Assembly (NCBI RefSeq): GCF_004752005.1
Contig: NZ_CP038493.1
Span: 1,052,302-1,116,301, forward strand
DNA length: 64,000 nt
Reading direction: 5' to 3'
DNA from: Thalassotalea sp. HSM 43
GTDB lineage: Bacteria; Pseudomonadota; Gammaproteobacteria; Enterobacterales; Alteromonadaceae
Part shown: positions 1 through 9,970 of the stretch, one piece after another
How positions within the stretch are numbered: the first letter of the stretch is position 1
How the letters are laid out: each line of letters begins with the position of its first letter
Position numbers and translations under genes: made by a program
The notes under the pieces: generated by a model
The model's input: the letters and a program-made list of their open reading frames with translations, nothing else
The model's database searches: none
Told to the model about the DNA's origin: nothing

Positions 1-147
1 ATCGGTATAAATGTTTCTCTTCGGTATTTATTAAATTCTCTGTTTAGTTATACGATAGCAGCGTAGTTGCTGATCACATCTTGCAACTAATCAATTGCGA
101 AATGTCAATTTGTATGAATCGTGTCATTTTGACGGCACCAAACTGTG

Positions 148-662
148 GTCGCGATGACTAGGTATCAAACAGCGACTAAGCAAACTGTATTACGAACCCC
201 TAATCGCCAATCACTGTCTGCCAAACACAATACGGGAGGATATTGGCATGGATGCCAAGTATGTCGCGGTGACAGGATGTCAAATAGCGACTAAGCACGT
301 CCCTGCACGAACCCTCCCTATCCACCATCCCCTGCCTACCAAACATAGTACGGGAGGATATTGGCATGGATGCCATGTATGTCGCGGTGACAGGATGTCA
401 AATAGCGACTAAGCACGTCCCTGCACGAACCCTCCCTATCCACCATCCCCCGCCTGCCAAACACAATACGGGAGGATATTGGCATGGATGCCATGTATGT
501 CGCGGTGACAGGATGTCAAATAGCGACTAAGCACGTCCCTGCACGAACCCTCCCTATCCACCATCCCCTGTCTGCCAAACACAATACGGGAGGATATTGG
601 CATGGATGCCATGTATGTCGCGGTGACAGGATGTCAAATAGCGACTAAGCACATCCCTGTGC
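148..662. repeat. 118-bp tandem repeat array, four copies plus a degenerate one
   Basis: Copies begin at 221, 339, 457 and 575, exactly 118 bp apart, and differ by only a few substitutions; the last is cut short near 662. A degenerate copy precedes them (about 148-220). Each unit contains the inverted repeat TGGCATGGATGCCA and a conserved tract reading CGCGGTGACAGGATGTC. The array lies immediately downstream of the terminator of the minus-strand FAS1 gene. Translation through it gives only accidental frames. No cas gene is nearby and the period is too long and too uniform for a CRISPR array. Bases 1-147 hold nothing I recognise. Confidence 0.9.
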
Positions 663-686
663 AAAAAAAAGCCCCCTTTCGGGGGC
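663..686 (-). terminator. Intrinsic terminator of the FAS1 gene
   Basis: On the minus strand a six-base-pair G/C stem (671-676 with 681-686, loop of four) is followed directly by eight U residues (663-670). It sits about 55 bp after the stop codon of the FAS1 lipoprotein gene. Confidence 0.9.
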
Positions 687-739
687 TTGGAACATCACTT
701 TGTATGGCGGAAAGTGATGTGTACAGCTACTGTTCGGTG

Positions 740-3442
740 TTACTCAGTGATGACTGCGTCAATCACATGAATTACACCATTTTTCGCATAGATATTGGTG
801 ACGATAACCTTGGCACCACTAACGGTGATCATGCGTGAATCCATATCGATACCAATATCGACCGTTTCACCACCTAAGGTTTCTACCATCATGCCGTTCG
901 CTGCATACGCATCGGTAGCTGATAACGCAGCACCGTTAACAACATGTAGCTCAAGGATGTCGGTTAGTGCCGGAATATCAGCAAGCAAGGCTTCCACTGT
1001 ACCCGCCGGTAATGCGTCAAACGCATCGTTAGTAGGCGCGAATACGGTGAACGTTGCTGACTCATCATTTAGGGCATCAGCCAAACCTGCAGCAGATACA
1101 GCAGCTAGCAAGGTTGAGAAGTTGCTGTCGGCAATAACAATTTCAGCGATGGTTTTATCCATCATATCGGTCATTTCTGGCGGTACAATCACTGTATCAA
1201 CAACGTGAATGATGCCGTTATCAGACATAACGTCCGGTGCCGTTACCATTGCGCCGTTGACATATAGCATGCCGTCCATAGAAGACAGAGCCAGGTTCGA
1301 CATATTTGCCGCTTCTACTTGATTGCTCATAGATGTGGCAACAGATACTGCCGTAGTCGAGTCGACACTACCAGCAAGCACATGATAAAGCAGGATATTG
1401 CTTAATGCGTCGGTGTCAGCAAGTAAGGCTTCAACGGTACCATCAGGTAGCTTAGCGAACGCTTCGTCGGTTGGTGCAAACACGGTATAGCTTGAGTCTA
1501 GGTCGGCTAATACAGCGTCTAAACCTGTCGCTTGCAATGCCGCAACTAAGGTGGTGAAATTACCGTTTGCAACGGCAACATCAACAAGACTCATACGTGG
1601 CTCTGGTAACTCAAGGTCGCCAGTCACAACCGCATCAATGACGTGGATCACACCATTGGTCGTGTAAATATCTTTCATAACGATATTAGCGCCACCGAAC
1701 ATTAACATGCCAGTGTCAGCCATAACGCTTACGCCAATTTTCGCACCAGATGCGGTTTCAACCATTTTGCCATTCGCGGCATAGGCATCCACTGATGACA
1801 AGCTGGCATCAGCAACAACATGTTGTAGCAGAACCGCAGTCAATGCATCGGTATCGCCAAGCAATTGGTCTAGTACATCAGGGTCAATCATCGCAAACGC
1901 ATCATTCGTTGGTGCGAATACGGTGAACATTGCGCCTTCGTCTGCCAACACATCAACTAAGTTAGCAGCAGATAGAGCCGCAACTAAGGTTGAGAAGTTT
2001 TCATCGGCTAAAGCAACGTCAACAATGGTGCCGGTAGGTTCATTCATCATTGGCGGTAAAATCACGTTATCGATAACATGGATAACGCCGTTAGCCGCAG
2101 TGATGTTTGCAGCGCTAACCATAGCGCCATTGACGTATAAGCTTGAATCAACAAAAGACAGTGCAGCATTGCTACCGTTAACCGTCATCACTTGATTTTC
2201 CATAGAGCGGGCAACACCGATTGCGGCATCAGACAATACTTCACCACCCACAACGTGGTATAGCAAAATACTGCTCAAGGCGTCGGTATCGTTCAATAAT
2301 GCTTCTACTGTACCGTCTGGTAATTTAGCAAACGCAGCATCTGTTGGTGCAAATACGGTGAATGAGCCATCTAAGTCAGCTAATACCGTGTCTAGGCCCG
2401 TTGCTTGCAGTGCAGCAGCTAGGGTATTAAAACTGCCAGCTGAAACAGCAACATCAACAATACTTGCTGCCGGTGCAGGTAACTCGGCGTCAGCCAAAAT
2501 AACCGCATCGATAACGTGAATTACACCATTGGTTGTATAAATATCTTTCATAACAATGTTGGCAGCGCCAAACATTAGCATGTCGCTGTATGGGTCAATC
2601 ATCAGTTTGATTTCAGCACCTGATGCGGTCGCTGGCATTGAACCGTTTAACGAGTAAGCTGTTGTTGAATCAACCGCGGCACCTGAAATAACGTGTTGCA
2701 ATAACACCGCTGACAACGCATCAGTGTCTGCAAGCAAGGCATTGATGGTATCGGCACCAATCAGTGCGAAGGCATCATCCGTTGGTGCAAATACGGTAAA
2801 CGACTGTGACTCATCTGCTAACACAGAGTCTAAGCCCGTCGCCTGCAAGGCTGCCACTAGGGTGGTAAAACTACCTGCAGCAACCGCAGTATCAACGATA
2901 TTAGCCGTTGGCTCACCCATCTCCGCTGGTGGTAATAACACCGCGTCAATGACATGAATAATACCGTTATCGGTCATGATGTCGGTGGTAATCACGGTCG
3001 CCGTGTTCACTAACAAGTCGTCACCACTTAATGACAAACCAACAGAGGCGCCATTTAAGGTAGCAACTGTTGTACCTGCTGCGCCTACGGCTGCAGCGGC
3101 ATCAACTTGTCCATCAACAACATGGTATAACAAGATGGCTGATAACATATCAGGGTCTGCCAATAAGGCATTGATTGTTTCCTCACCCAACATCGCAAAC
3201 GCTGCGTCAGTTGGTGCGAAAACGGTATAGCTTGCGTCTGGGTCGGCTAACGCCTCATCAAGGCCGGTGGCCTCTAACGCAGCAACAAGAGTTGTAAAAT
3301 TGCCGGCATCAACTGCCGCGTCAACAACCGTTGTTGTAGGTTGTGCGGCAGCGCTTACGCTGTCGCTACCACTGTCTCCACCACATGCACTGATGACACT
3401 TAGTAAAAACACGGGTAAAATGATCTGTATGATCCTTTTCAT
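740..3442 (-). CDS. Lipoprotein with six fasciclin (FAS1) domains
   Basis: The 900-residue product starts with a lipoprotein signal whose lipobox ends ISAC, with the lipidated Cys at residue 20. Six FAS1 domains of roughly 140 residues follow (about 36-175, 180-318, 327-467, 473-612, 620-760 and 765-900). Each carries the FAS1 signatures: an FT(T)LVAAL-like helix, then FTVFAPT(D/N)xAF, and a closing NGVIHVIDxV. FAS1 domains mediate adhesion or polysaccharide binding at cell surfaces; six in one bacterial lipoprotein is many. Sequence similarity between domains suggests internal duplication, with domains 2 and 4 especially alike around a KDIYTTNGVIHVIDAV segment. A strong GAGGAAAA ribosome site precedes the ATG. 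Surface exposure and an adhesive role are inferred from the family. Confidence 0.93.
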   Translation of the reverse strand: MKRIIQIILPVFLLSVISACGGDSGSDSVSAAAQPTTTVVDAAVDAGNFTTLVAALEATGLDEALADPDASYTVFAPTDAAFAMLGEETINALLADPDMLSAILLYHVVDGQVDAAAAVGAAGTTVATLNGASVGLSLSGDDLLVNTATVITTDIMTDNGIIHVIDAVLLPPAEMGEPTANIVDTAVAAGSFTTLVAALQATGLDSVLADESQSFTVFAPTDDAFALIGADTINALLADTDALSAVLLQHVISGAAVDSTTAYSLNGSMPATASGAEIKLMIDPYSDMLMFGAANIVMKDIYTTNGVIHVIDAVILADAELPAPAASIVDVAVSAGSFNTLAAALQATGLDTVLADLDGSFTVFAPTDAAFAKLPDGTVEALLNDTDALSSILLYHVVGGEVLSDAAIGVARSMENQVMTVNGSNAALSFVDSSLYVNGAMVSAANITAANGVIHVIDNVILPPMMNEPTGTIVDVALADENFSTLVAALSAANLVDVLADEGAMFTVFAPTNDAFAMIDPDVLDQLLGDTDALTAVLLQHVVADASLSSVDAYAANGKMVETASGAKIGVSVMADTGMLMFGGANIVMKDIYTTNGVIHVIDAVVTGDLELPEPRMSLVDVAVANGNFTTLVAALQATGLDAVLADLDSSYTVFAPTDEAFAKLPDGTVEALLADTDALSNILLYHVLAGSVDSTTAVSVATSMSNQVEAANMSNLALSSMDGMLYVNGAMVTAPDVMSDNGIIHVVDTVIVPPEMTDMMDKTIAEIVIADSNFSTLLAAVSAAGLADALNDESATFTVFAPTNDAFDALPAGTVEALLADIPALTDILELHVVNGAALSATDAYAANGMMVETLGGETVDIGIDMDSRMITVSGAKVIVTNIYAKNGVIHVIDAVITE

Positions 3443-3568
3443 TATATTTTCCTCACAGAAGTTATGTCGCAGTAATCTCTACGAGGAAATTTTTGAAAGG
3501 GATCAAACTTTTTAAAGCTTTGAAATATTAAGAAAAAAATTAGACCTAAAGGCAACTAAAAACAATCA

Positions 3569-4117
3569 TCAGTTTTTTGCAGTCGGTTTCGATGTGTGTT
3601 CTACCCAAATTAGCTGTTTAGTATCGAACCCTTTGCTTTTTGCCATAGCGACAAATTGTGTCTTTAATTGTTGAGAAATTTCAGGCGTTCGGCTCAACAA
3701 CCACAAATAATTATGATTAAAACCACTGACAAACGCGTGCTGATAATCACTATCTAGATAAAATACCACATAAGAGCTGTAAAACGGTCCGAAAAAAGAC
3801 ACTTTCAAATGGCCAACCGTCTCGCTATCAACAAACTTCGCGGTACCGATCGCTTGTTGCCATTCACCATCTTGTTTGTCAAATCCCTTATTGGTGACCG
3901 TGACACTGCCATCACTTGCGACATCATAGGTAGCAGTAACCTGATGCAAATCCCGTTCAAACGAATGATCTAAGCGGGCGATTTCATACCAAGTACCCAA
4001 ATACGGCGTCAGCGCAAAATCATTCACCGGCTCGACCTTATCTGGTAACCCTGTACAGGCAAAAAGGTTAGCCAATAATAACGCGGTTAATATGTTTCTC
4101 ATGCACTTCTCAATCAT
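3569..4117 (-). CDS. blc: Outer membrane lipocalin (Blc family)
   Basis: A small lipoprotein of about 180 residues with a hydrophobic signal and lipobox LFAC, then the lipocalin signature GTWYEIAR near the start of the mature chain and a C-terminal IWVEHT-like segment. Bacterial Blc lipocalins sit on the inner face of the outer membrane and bind lysophospholipids or fatty acids in an eight-stranded barrel. The start is uncertain: an in-frame ATG at 4117 and another at 4102 both give a usable lipoprotein signal, and neither has a strong ribosome site. It appears to be monocistronic, about 125 bp downstream of the FAS1 gene start and divergent from the RND genes. Confidence 0.88.
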   Translation of the reverse strand: MIEKCMRNILTALLLANLFACTGLPDKVEPVNDFALTPYLGTWYEIARLDHSFERDLHQVTATYDVASDGSVTVTNKGFDKQDGEWQQAIGTAKFVDSETVGHLKVSFFGPFYSSYVVFYLDSDYQHAFVSGFNHNYLWLLSRTPEISQQLKTQFVAMAKSKGFDTKQLIWVEHTSKPTAKN

Positions 4118-4255
4118 CAATATGGTGCTTTAGTTATAACCATAAACGCTGACAAAGTGTAAACAAATATGACAGTTATCTGACAAATGTTAACAAAAAC
4201 GGTAGAATATGCGCCCTTCAATTTGATAACACCTTAGTTAGGCAGGAAAGAATAG

Positions 4256-5332
4256 ATGAAATTGATGCAATGGCTGATAACCCTAGTCATGTTAAGCGCG
4301 GTAGTCTTTGGCTTATTTTCTTATAAGCAAGCATTAACGGCGCCCGCGGATGCTGATACTGAACAATTTGAACCAGCAGCAACCGTTGATGCTGAAAAGG
4401 TACAGCAAATCAATTTTCAACGCACCAGTAAAGTTCATGGCGAACTCGTGGCGATTGCCACCTTGCAACTTCGCAACCAACTGTCCGGTACCATTACCTA
4501 TCTAAACCTGCCGTTTGGTCAGCAAGTTGAAAAAGGCCAACTACTGATTGAGCTCGATCACAGTAATGAAAAAGCCCAATTAATTGCCGCAAAAGCGCGC
4601 CTCACCTTGGCGCAACAAACCGTACAACGTTACCGTAAGTTGGAGCAAGGCAACGAAATATCACAAGAGTTACTCGATAAAGCCATTTCCGAGTTGGCGA
4701 TTGCCAAATCAGAGGTCGCCTTATTGGAAGCGACAATCGCTAAAAAAGTGATCAAAGCCCCTTTTACAGCCACCGTTGGTTTGCATAAATTAGTGGTCGG
4801 CCAATATCTTGATAGTAACAGCGATATCGTAACCTTACTTGGCGATGATCAGAACATATGGGTAGAGTTTTCCCTGCCACAAACCTTTTCACCATTAAAG
4901 CTCGACCAAGCAATACAAATACATACCTTAGGCACGGGTCAACAATTCACCGCCAAAATTATCGCCAGCGAGCCGGTGTTTAATAAACAGTCTCGACAGC
5001 TTGGCTATCGAGCAAAATTACCTCGCCAAGCATTGAATTTAAAACCGCAATCATTGGTTAATGTCGAAGTGCCCGTGTCTGCTGCCAGCAGTCAATTTAG
5101 TGTTGCCGACATTGCCCTAACCCATGATCAATTTGGTGATTATGTCTTCGTGTTAGAGCCACAGGATGATGGCAGTTACCGCGCCAGACGCACTAAAGTG
5201 CAAGTCATTGAAAGACAAAATGCGCAAGCCATCATCACCTCAGGTATTGAAGCGCAACAAATTATCGCCACGCAAGGAGCCTTTAAACTGCGCGACGGTA
5301 TGAAGGTATTCATTAAGCAGTTGCAGGGTTAA
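4256..5332 (+). CDS. RND efflux periplasmic adaptor (membrane fusion protein, HlyD/MFP family)
   Basis: 358 residues with an N-terminal membrane anchor/signal, a lipoyl-like half motif (GQQVEKGQLLIELD, about residues 88-101), a helical hairpin rich in K/E/Q, and the second lipoyl half (KAPFTATVGLHKLVVGQYL). This is the standard plan of an adaptor linking an inner-membrane RND pump to a TolC-type outer membrane channel. The start ATG at 4256 has a good AGGAAAG site. The pump gene begins 3 bp after its stop, so the two are translationally coupled. No outer membrane channel gene is in the pair, so a TolC homologue elsewhere is implied. Substrate cannot be told from sequence. Confidence 0.92.
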   Translation: MKLMQWLITLVMLSAVVFGLFSYKQALTAPADADTEQFEPAATVDAEKVQQINFQRTSKVHGELVAIATLQLRNQLSGTITYLNLPFGQQVEKGQLLIELDHSNEKAQLIAAKARLTLAQQTVQRYRKLEQGNEISQELLDKAISELAIAKSEVALLEATIAKKVIKAPFTATVGLHKLVVGQYLDSNSDIVTLLGDDQNIWVEFSLPQTFSPLKLDQAIQIHTLGTGQQFTAKIIASEPVFNKQSRQLGYRAKLPRQALNLKPQSLVNVEVPVSAASSQFSVADIALTHDQFGDYVFVLEPQDDGSYRARRTKVQVIERQNAQAIITSGIEAQQIIATQGAFKLRDGMKVFIKQLQG

Positions 5333-5335
5333 TCG

Positions 5336-8300
5336 ATGAGTAACCAAGCCTACAACAAAGCAAGTGTTATGGATGTCTTTGTCCGCAAACCTGTGATTGC
5401 CATAGTGCTATCTATTGTCATTTGTTTGGCGGGATTAGCGGCGATAATGAAGATTCCGGTGATTCAATTTCCACAAATGGAAAGCTCATCACTGACAATA
5501 GCCACCTACTATACCGGTGCATCCGCCGATGTGGTCAAAGGCTTTATCACCGAGCCAGTAGAGCGCGTTGCTGCGACTATTCCCGGAGTTGATTACGTTG
5601 ATTCAAAAACCACCGCCGGCAGCTCAACGGTGACCGCTTGGTTGAAATTAAACCAAGATAGCACTCGTGCCTTAGCCGAACTGAACACCAAGTTATCGCA
5701 AATCAGCTATGAATTACCTGCTGATGCGCAAGACCCTATTGTTTCCGTGGTTCGTGCCGACAGAGCGTATGCCGCATTCTATCTCAACGTCAACTTCGGT
5801 GAGCGCGATTCATCGCAAGTATCGGATTATTTAAACCGCGAAGTTATCCCCTTGTTAACCAGTGTTGAAGGGGTGCAGAAAGTACAGCTTGAAGGTGGTC
5901 GCATTCCAGCGATGCGCATCAATATTGACAGTGACCGTCTCGCGGCATTTAACCTAAGTACTGACGATATCTATCAAGCGTTGCGTAATAACAACGCCAT
6001 CGCCACCTTAGGCTACAGTCAAAATGATCGCCAACGAATTGATATTATTACCAACTCACAGCTGTCTAACAGCGATGAATTTGAGAATTTGGTGATCAAA
6101 AAAATAGATGGTGACATCATTTATTTAAAAGATGTCGCCACGGTCGCATTAGGCTCAGAAGAACCATCAGTGACCGCACGGGTAAATATTCGTGACACCA
6201 TTTATGTATCGGTATGGCCGCTACCCGGCGCCAATGAAATCGACATCGGTGATAACTTATACCTGGCCGTCGATGAAATAAACAAAGCCATGCCAGACGG
6301 TATGGATATGGAGTTTGCCTACGATGGCACGCTGTATATGCGTGATGCCCTAACCGAAATCATCACCACGTTGATAGAGACGGTTGTCATCGTTGGCCTG
6401 GTGGTTTTGATGCTGATGGGGTCATTTCGTACCGCCATGGTGCCACTGGTTACCATTCCTATCTCTATTCTTGGGGCAATTGCCGCTATGTCGCTTATGG
6501 GGTTTTCGCTAAACCTATTAACGGTATTGGCAATTGTACTGTCCGTCGGTTTGGTGGTGGATGACGCCATTGTTGTGGTTGAAAACGTTGCGCGTTACAT
6601 GCGCGAAGGCATGGGCCGTCGCCAAGCGGCGCTGCTGAGTTCGCGACAACTGTTGGTGCCGATTATATCGATGACCTTAACCTTAGCAGCGGTGTATTCG
6701 CCAATAGGCTTTTTAGCTGGCCTCACCGGCATGCTGTTTAAAGAGTTCGCCTTTTCGTTAGCGATTGCTGTGGTTATATCTGGCGTCGTCGCTATCACAC
6801 TATCGCCAATAATGAGTGCATCGGTATGCCCTAAAGGCGGTCAAGAAGGTTGGTTAACCAGAAAAGTGAATCATGGTTTTTCCTACATTCAATCGTTTTA
6901 TGGCAAGGCATTAGAGCGAATTTTTGCCTTGAAATACCAAGTAACTTTAATGGCTGTGGTGATATCGATACTGGCGGTACCATTTTATTTGCAATCGGCA
7001 AAAGAGCTGGCGCCGATTGAAGATCAAAGTAGCGTCATTGTCATTGTCCAATCACCACCGCAATCGTCTCTTGCCTACAATGAAGCGGCGACGTTAGAAA
7101 TGACCAAAGGTTTACTGAGTATCGAAAACGCTCAAGAAATGTGGCAAGTGATCTTCCCAACCGGTGGTTTTGGTGGCATTACCTTTGCAAAACCTCATGA
7201 GCGGGATTTTCATATCGATGCCATGGTACCGCAGGTTTACATGAACCTAGTGCAAAATTCGGGTTTAGATTCGCTGCCAATTTTGCCGCCTTCGTTACCA
7301 ACCGCCGGTCAGTTTGATGTCGAGGTAGTGCTTAAGTCATCGCAAGACTATCAAGAAATGAAGCTATATGCCGATAAACTGGTGCAAGCTGCATTTGCCT
7401 CTGGGCAATTCTTGTTTGCCGATTCGGAATTAAAGATCGACTTACCACAACTTGAGCTGCTGCTAGACCGCGATAAACTTGCGGATTTGAACCTCACGGT
7501 AAACGACGTAAATCAACAATTATCGGTGTATTTATCGAGTAACTTTGTCAACCGTTTTGACTCAAACGGTAAAGCTTATCAAGTGATCCCTATGGTTAAC
7601 GATCAGGTTCGTGGCGTACCAGAAAACATTCTTAATCTAACGGTAAAAACACCAACCGGTGGTTTCATTCCAATATCAAGTTTCGCGTCATTAGAGTGGC
7701 GTACCGGACCAAGACAACTCACCACCTTTGGTCAACAAAACTCGGTTAAGATATACGGCGGTGTACTGCCAGGGGTCACCAAAGAAAAAGCATTAGCGAC
7801 AATTGAACAAGCAGCACAAGATATTTTACCCAGTTCTTATCGACTTGATTATGCCGGTGAGTCAAGGCAAATTCGCAATGAAGGCAATACCTTAATGACC
7901 GTGTTAGCAATATCATTGGTGATTGTGTTTTTGATTTTAGCGGTGCAATTTAACAGCTTTAGAGACCCTCTAGTGGTATTACTCGGTTGTGTACCGTTGG
8001 CATTATCCGGCGCTCTACTATTACCATTTATCGAGCTGACCACGATCAATATTTATTCGCAAATTGGCTTGGTTACCTTGGTCGGCTTGATTGCCAAAAA
8101 CGGTATCTTAATTGTTGAATTTGCCAACCATGTGCAAGAGCAAGGTAAAAATAAGTTAGAGGCAGTGAAAGCGGCGGCAACAACTCGCTTACGTCCTATT
8201 CTTATGACCACAGGCGCCACCGTTTTTGGTCATTTCCCATTGGTTCTGGTCACCGGTGCGGGCGCCGAAGCTCGCAACAGCATCGGCATTATTTTGGTCG

Positions 8301-8422
8301 CTGGCATGTTAATCGGTACCTTCTTTACCCTAGTGGTTTTACCGATTTTCTATCTCTGGTTTGCCGAGAATCGCAGCAAAGCCAAACATGAAGACTTGGA
8401 TTTTGCGAAAAGCTTTATTTAA
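5336..8422 (+). CDS. RND family efflux pump, inner-membrane permease (AcrB/MexB-like)
   Basis: 1028 residues, the normal length for HAE-type RND pumps. It has the N-terminal first helix, two large periplasmic loops and two groups of transmembrane helices. The proton-relay helix carries VGLVVDDAIVVVEN with the paired aspartates around residue 410. The second half repeats the fold and contains GLIAKNGILIVEFAN. It would export drugs, bile-like compounds or other amphiphiles using proton-motive force, together with the adaptor 3 bp upstream. A terminator follows at 8451-8480, so this is a two-gene operon. Confidence 0.95.
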   Translation: MSNQAYNKASVMDVFVRKPVIAIVLSIVICLAGLAAIMKIPVIQFPQMESSSLTIATYYTGASADVVKGFITEPVERVAATIPGVDYVDSKTTAGSSTVTAWLKLNQDSTRALAELNTKLSQISYELPADAQDPIVSVVRADRAYAAFYLNVNFGERDSSQVSDYLNREVIPLLTSVEGVQKVQLEGGRIPAMRINIDSDRLAAFNLSTDDIYQALRNNNAIATLGYSQNDRQRIDIITNSQLSNSDEFENLVIKKIDGDIIYLKDVATVALGSEEPSVTARVNIRDTIYVSVWPLPGANEIDIGDNLYLAVDEINKAMPDGMDMEFAYDGTLYMRDALTEIITTLIETVVIVGLVVLMLMGSFRTAMVPLVTIPISILGAIAAMSLMGFSLNLLTVLAIVLSVGLVVDDAIVVVENVARYMREGMGRRQAALLSSRQLLVPIISMTLTLAAVYSPIGFLAGLTGMLFKEFAFSLAIAVVISGVVAITLSPIMSASVCPKGGQEGWLTRKVNHGFSYIQSFYGKALERIFALKYQVTLMAVVISILAVPFYLQSAKELAPIEDQSSVIVIVQSPPQSSLAYNEAATLEMTKGLLSIENAQEMWQVIFPTGGFGGITFAKPHERDFHIDAMVPQVYMNLVQNSGLDSLPILPPSLPTAGQFDVEVVLKSSQDYQEMKLYADKLVQAAFASGQFLFADSELKIDLPQLELLLDRDKLADLNLTVNDVNQQLSVYLSSNFVNRFDSNGKAYQVIPMVNDQVRGVPENILNLTVKTPTGGFIPISSFASLEWRTGPRQLTTFGQQNSVKIYGGVLPGVTKEKALATIEQAAQDILPSSYRLDYAGESRQIRNEGNTLMTVLAISLVIVFLILAVQFNSFRDPLVVLLGCVPLALSGALLLPFIELTTINIYSQIGLVTLVGLIAKNGILIVEFANHVQEQGKNKLEAVKAAATTRLRPILMTTGATVFGHFPLVLVTGAGAEARNSIGIILVAGMLIGTFFTLVVLPIFYLWFAENRSKAKHEDLDFAKSFI

Positions 8423-8450
8423 GCAATCATAGTGTCTTGTTATTAGTGAA

Positions 8451-8480
8451 AACGCCGCGTCAATGAAGCGGCGTTTTTTT
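8451..8480 (+). terminator. Intrinsic terminator of the RND operon
   Basis: A hairpin with arms ACGCCGC (8452-8458) and GCGGCGT (8468-8474) is followed by a run of T residues, about 30 bp after the pump stop codon. Confidence 0.9.
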
Positions 8481-8557
8481 ATGCCTTTTGCAAAAGGAAA
8501 AGCCGCTTTTTATTGTCTATACTTGAGCCACCACGGAAAGTGTTAAGGAGATAATGT

Positions 8558-9184
8558 ATGGCTTCAGATCATGATTGGCATTTGTCCATGCATCAAATCG
8601 AAAATTGCAGTTGCAGTCACGGTTGCGGTTGTCAATTTTCAGGGTTCCCAACCAGTGCCAATGGCGGTTGTCAGGCGGTGCTTGGTTTTATCGTCATTAA
8701 AGGCCACTTCAAAAATCTAGATTTGACCGGCTTAAAAATGGTGTTTGCTGCCGATTGGCCAGGTGCCATGCATGACGGTAATGGTTCAGGCGTATTGTTT
8801 ATCGACAACGCCGCATCACAAGAGCAAGTCGTTGCATTAGCCACCATAATGTCAGGCCAAGCAGGTGGTATGCCTGTTGAAGCGCTAGGTACCTTGTTTA
8901 CCTCATTTGATGGGCCACTAATGGCCGACATTACACTGGATAGACAGGACTATCGTTCAACCATACAAATTGAAGGTGTGGTTGACGTCTCACAAGAACC
9001 TCATATAAACCCAGTTACCGGTGAAGAAAACCGTGTTCATATCAGCTTTCCTGAGGGTGGTTTTATGTGGAACGACGGCTTTGCAGGTAAAACCAAATTG
9101 ATGAAGATCAATCACGGTAATCTTGCTTTTGAATATTCAGATACCTTTGCAGCCAATGCGGTGGTGAACTGGCCAACCGGCTAG
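8558..9184 (+). CDS. DUF1326 domain protein
   Basis: 208 residues, preceded by a clear AAGGAG site. The N-terminus is cysteine-rich (ENCSCSHGCGCQF, about residues 16-28), which is diagnostic of DUF1326 and suggests metal binding; the rest is predicted beta-rich with no signal peptide. The biochemical role of the family is not established. It is followed after 51 bp by a DUF2182 membrane protein; the two families often occur side by side, suggesting a joint metal-related or membrane function, which is inference. Confidence 0.85.
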   Translation: MASDHDWHLSMHQIENCSCSHGCGCQFSGFPTSANGGCQAVLGFIVIKGHFKNLDLTGLKMVFAADWPGAMHDGNGSGVLFIDNAASQEQVVALATIMSGQAGGMPVEALGTLFTSFDGPLMADITLDRQDYRSTIQIEGVVDVSQEPHINPVTGEENRVHISFPEGGFMWNDGFAGKTKLMKINHGNLAFEYSDTFAANAVVNWPTG

Positions 9185-9235
9185 CGTCGCCAACATCATT
9201 AAATGCGAACAACCTCTGGTTAATATTTTCAGCGT

Positions 9236-9958
9236 ATGACAACAACAATAAATCGCATATACATATTGTCGGCTATTGCCCTGCTTATTTACTTAAGCTG
9301 GTACTACATGTTCTATGGCATGACCATGAACATGGATCCGGTGCAGACGTGGAGCTCACTGGACATATTTAACCTATTTGTGATGTGGGCAATAATGATG
9401 GCAGGCATGATGCTGCCATCTGCTCTGCCTGTCATCCTGTTGATTGATAAGGTCAATCGACAAAAGCTGCAACGCCAACAAACAGTCACACCAACGTTAT
9501 TTTTTGCTCTTGGCTATTTACTTGCTTGGACCTTGTACTCTGCGCTAATTACTTTTATTCAGTATTATTTGCATCACCTAGAACTATTAACGCCAATGAT
9601 GGACAGTGGCTCAACGCTTTTTAGCGGTGCCATCTTTTTAGTCGCAGGTATATATCAATTCTCGTCTTTAAAACAATCCTGTTTGAATTATTGTCGTTCG
9701 CCATTAACGATTTTGAGTAACGGTTGGCGACAAGGCACCTGGCCGGCAATTGAGATGGGATTAAAAAATGGCGCTTATTGTGTCGGCTGTTGTTGGTTTT
9801 TAATGGCGATTTTATTTGTCAGCGGAGTGATGAATCTGACCTGGATCTTACTGCTAACCATCGTCGTCATTATTGAAAAATCGATGCCCAAAGGCGATAT
9901 CATCAGCAAGTTTCTTGGTGCTGTGCTGATCCTATTGGGCATTAGCTATATGGTGTAA
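9236..9958 (+). CDS. DUF2182 predicted metal-binding integral membrane protein
   Basis: 240 residues with several hydrophobic helices. The family hallmarks are visible: MWAIMMAGMMLPSALP (Met-rich helix, about residues 50-65) and a GxKxGxYCVGCCW-like segment (about 177-190) with three cysteines. Members are described as predicted metal-binding membrane proteins; the substrate is unknown. Its pairing with the upstream DUF1326 gene supports a common process. No strong ribosome site is visible before the ATG, and the gene may depend on read-through from the upstream gene. Confidence 0.85.
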   Translation: MTTTINRIYILSAIALLIYLSWYYMFYGMTMNMDPVQTWSSLDIFNLFVMWAIMMAGMMLPSALPVILLIDKVNRQKLQRQQTVTPTLFFALGYLLAWTLYSALITFIQYYLHHLELLTPMMDSGSTLFSGAIFLVAGIYQFSSLKQSCLNYCRSPLTILSNGWRQGTWPAIEMGLKNGAYCVGCCWFLMAILFVSGVMNLTWILLLTIVVIIEKSMPKGDIISKFLGAVLILLGISYMV

Positions 9959-9970
9959 AGCAAGTAATTA

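Noticed and set aside
148..662. Possible CRISPR array
   Set aside because: The whole 118-bp unit is conserved with no variable spacers, and there is no cas gene.
602..838. 78-codon plus-strand frame over the repeat array
   Set aside because: It runs through the 118-bp repeat, the terminator and the end of the FAS1 gene in antisense; there is no ribosome site.
795..3515. Several Ala/Ser/Thr-rich plus-strand frames opposite the FAS1 gene
   Set aside because: They mirror the repetitive codon pattern of the six FAS1 domains and recur at the same place in each domain; they are antisense shadows.
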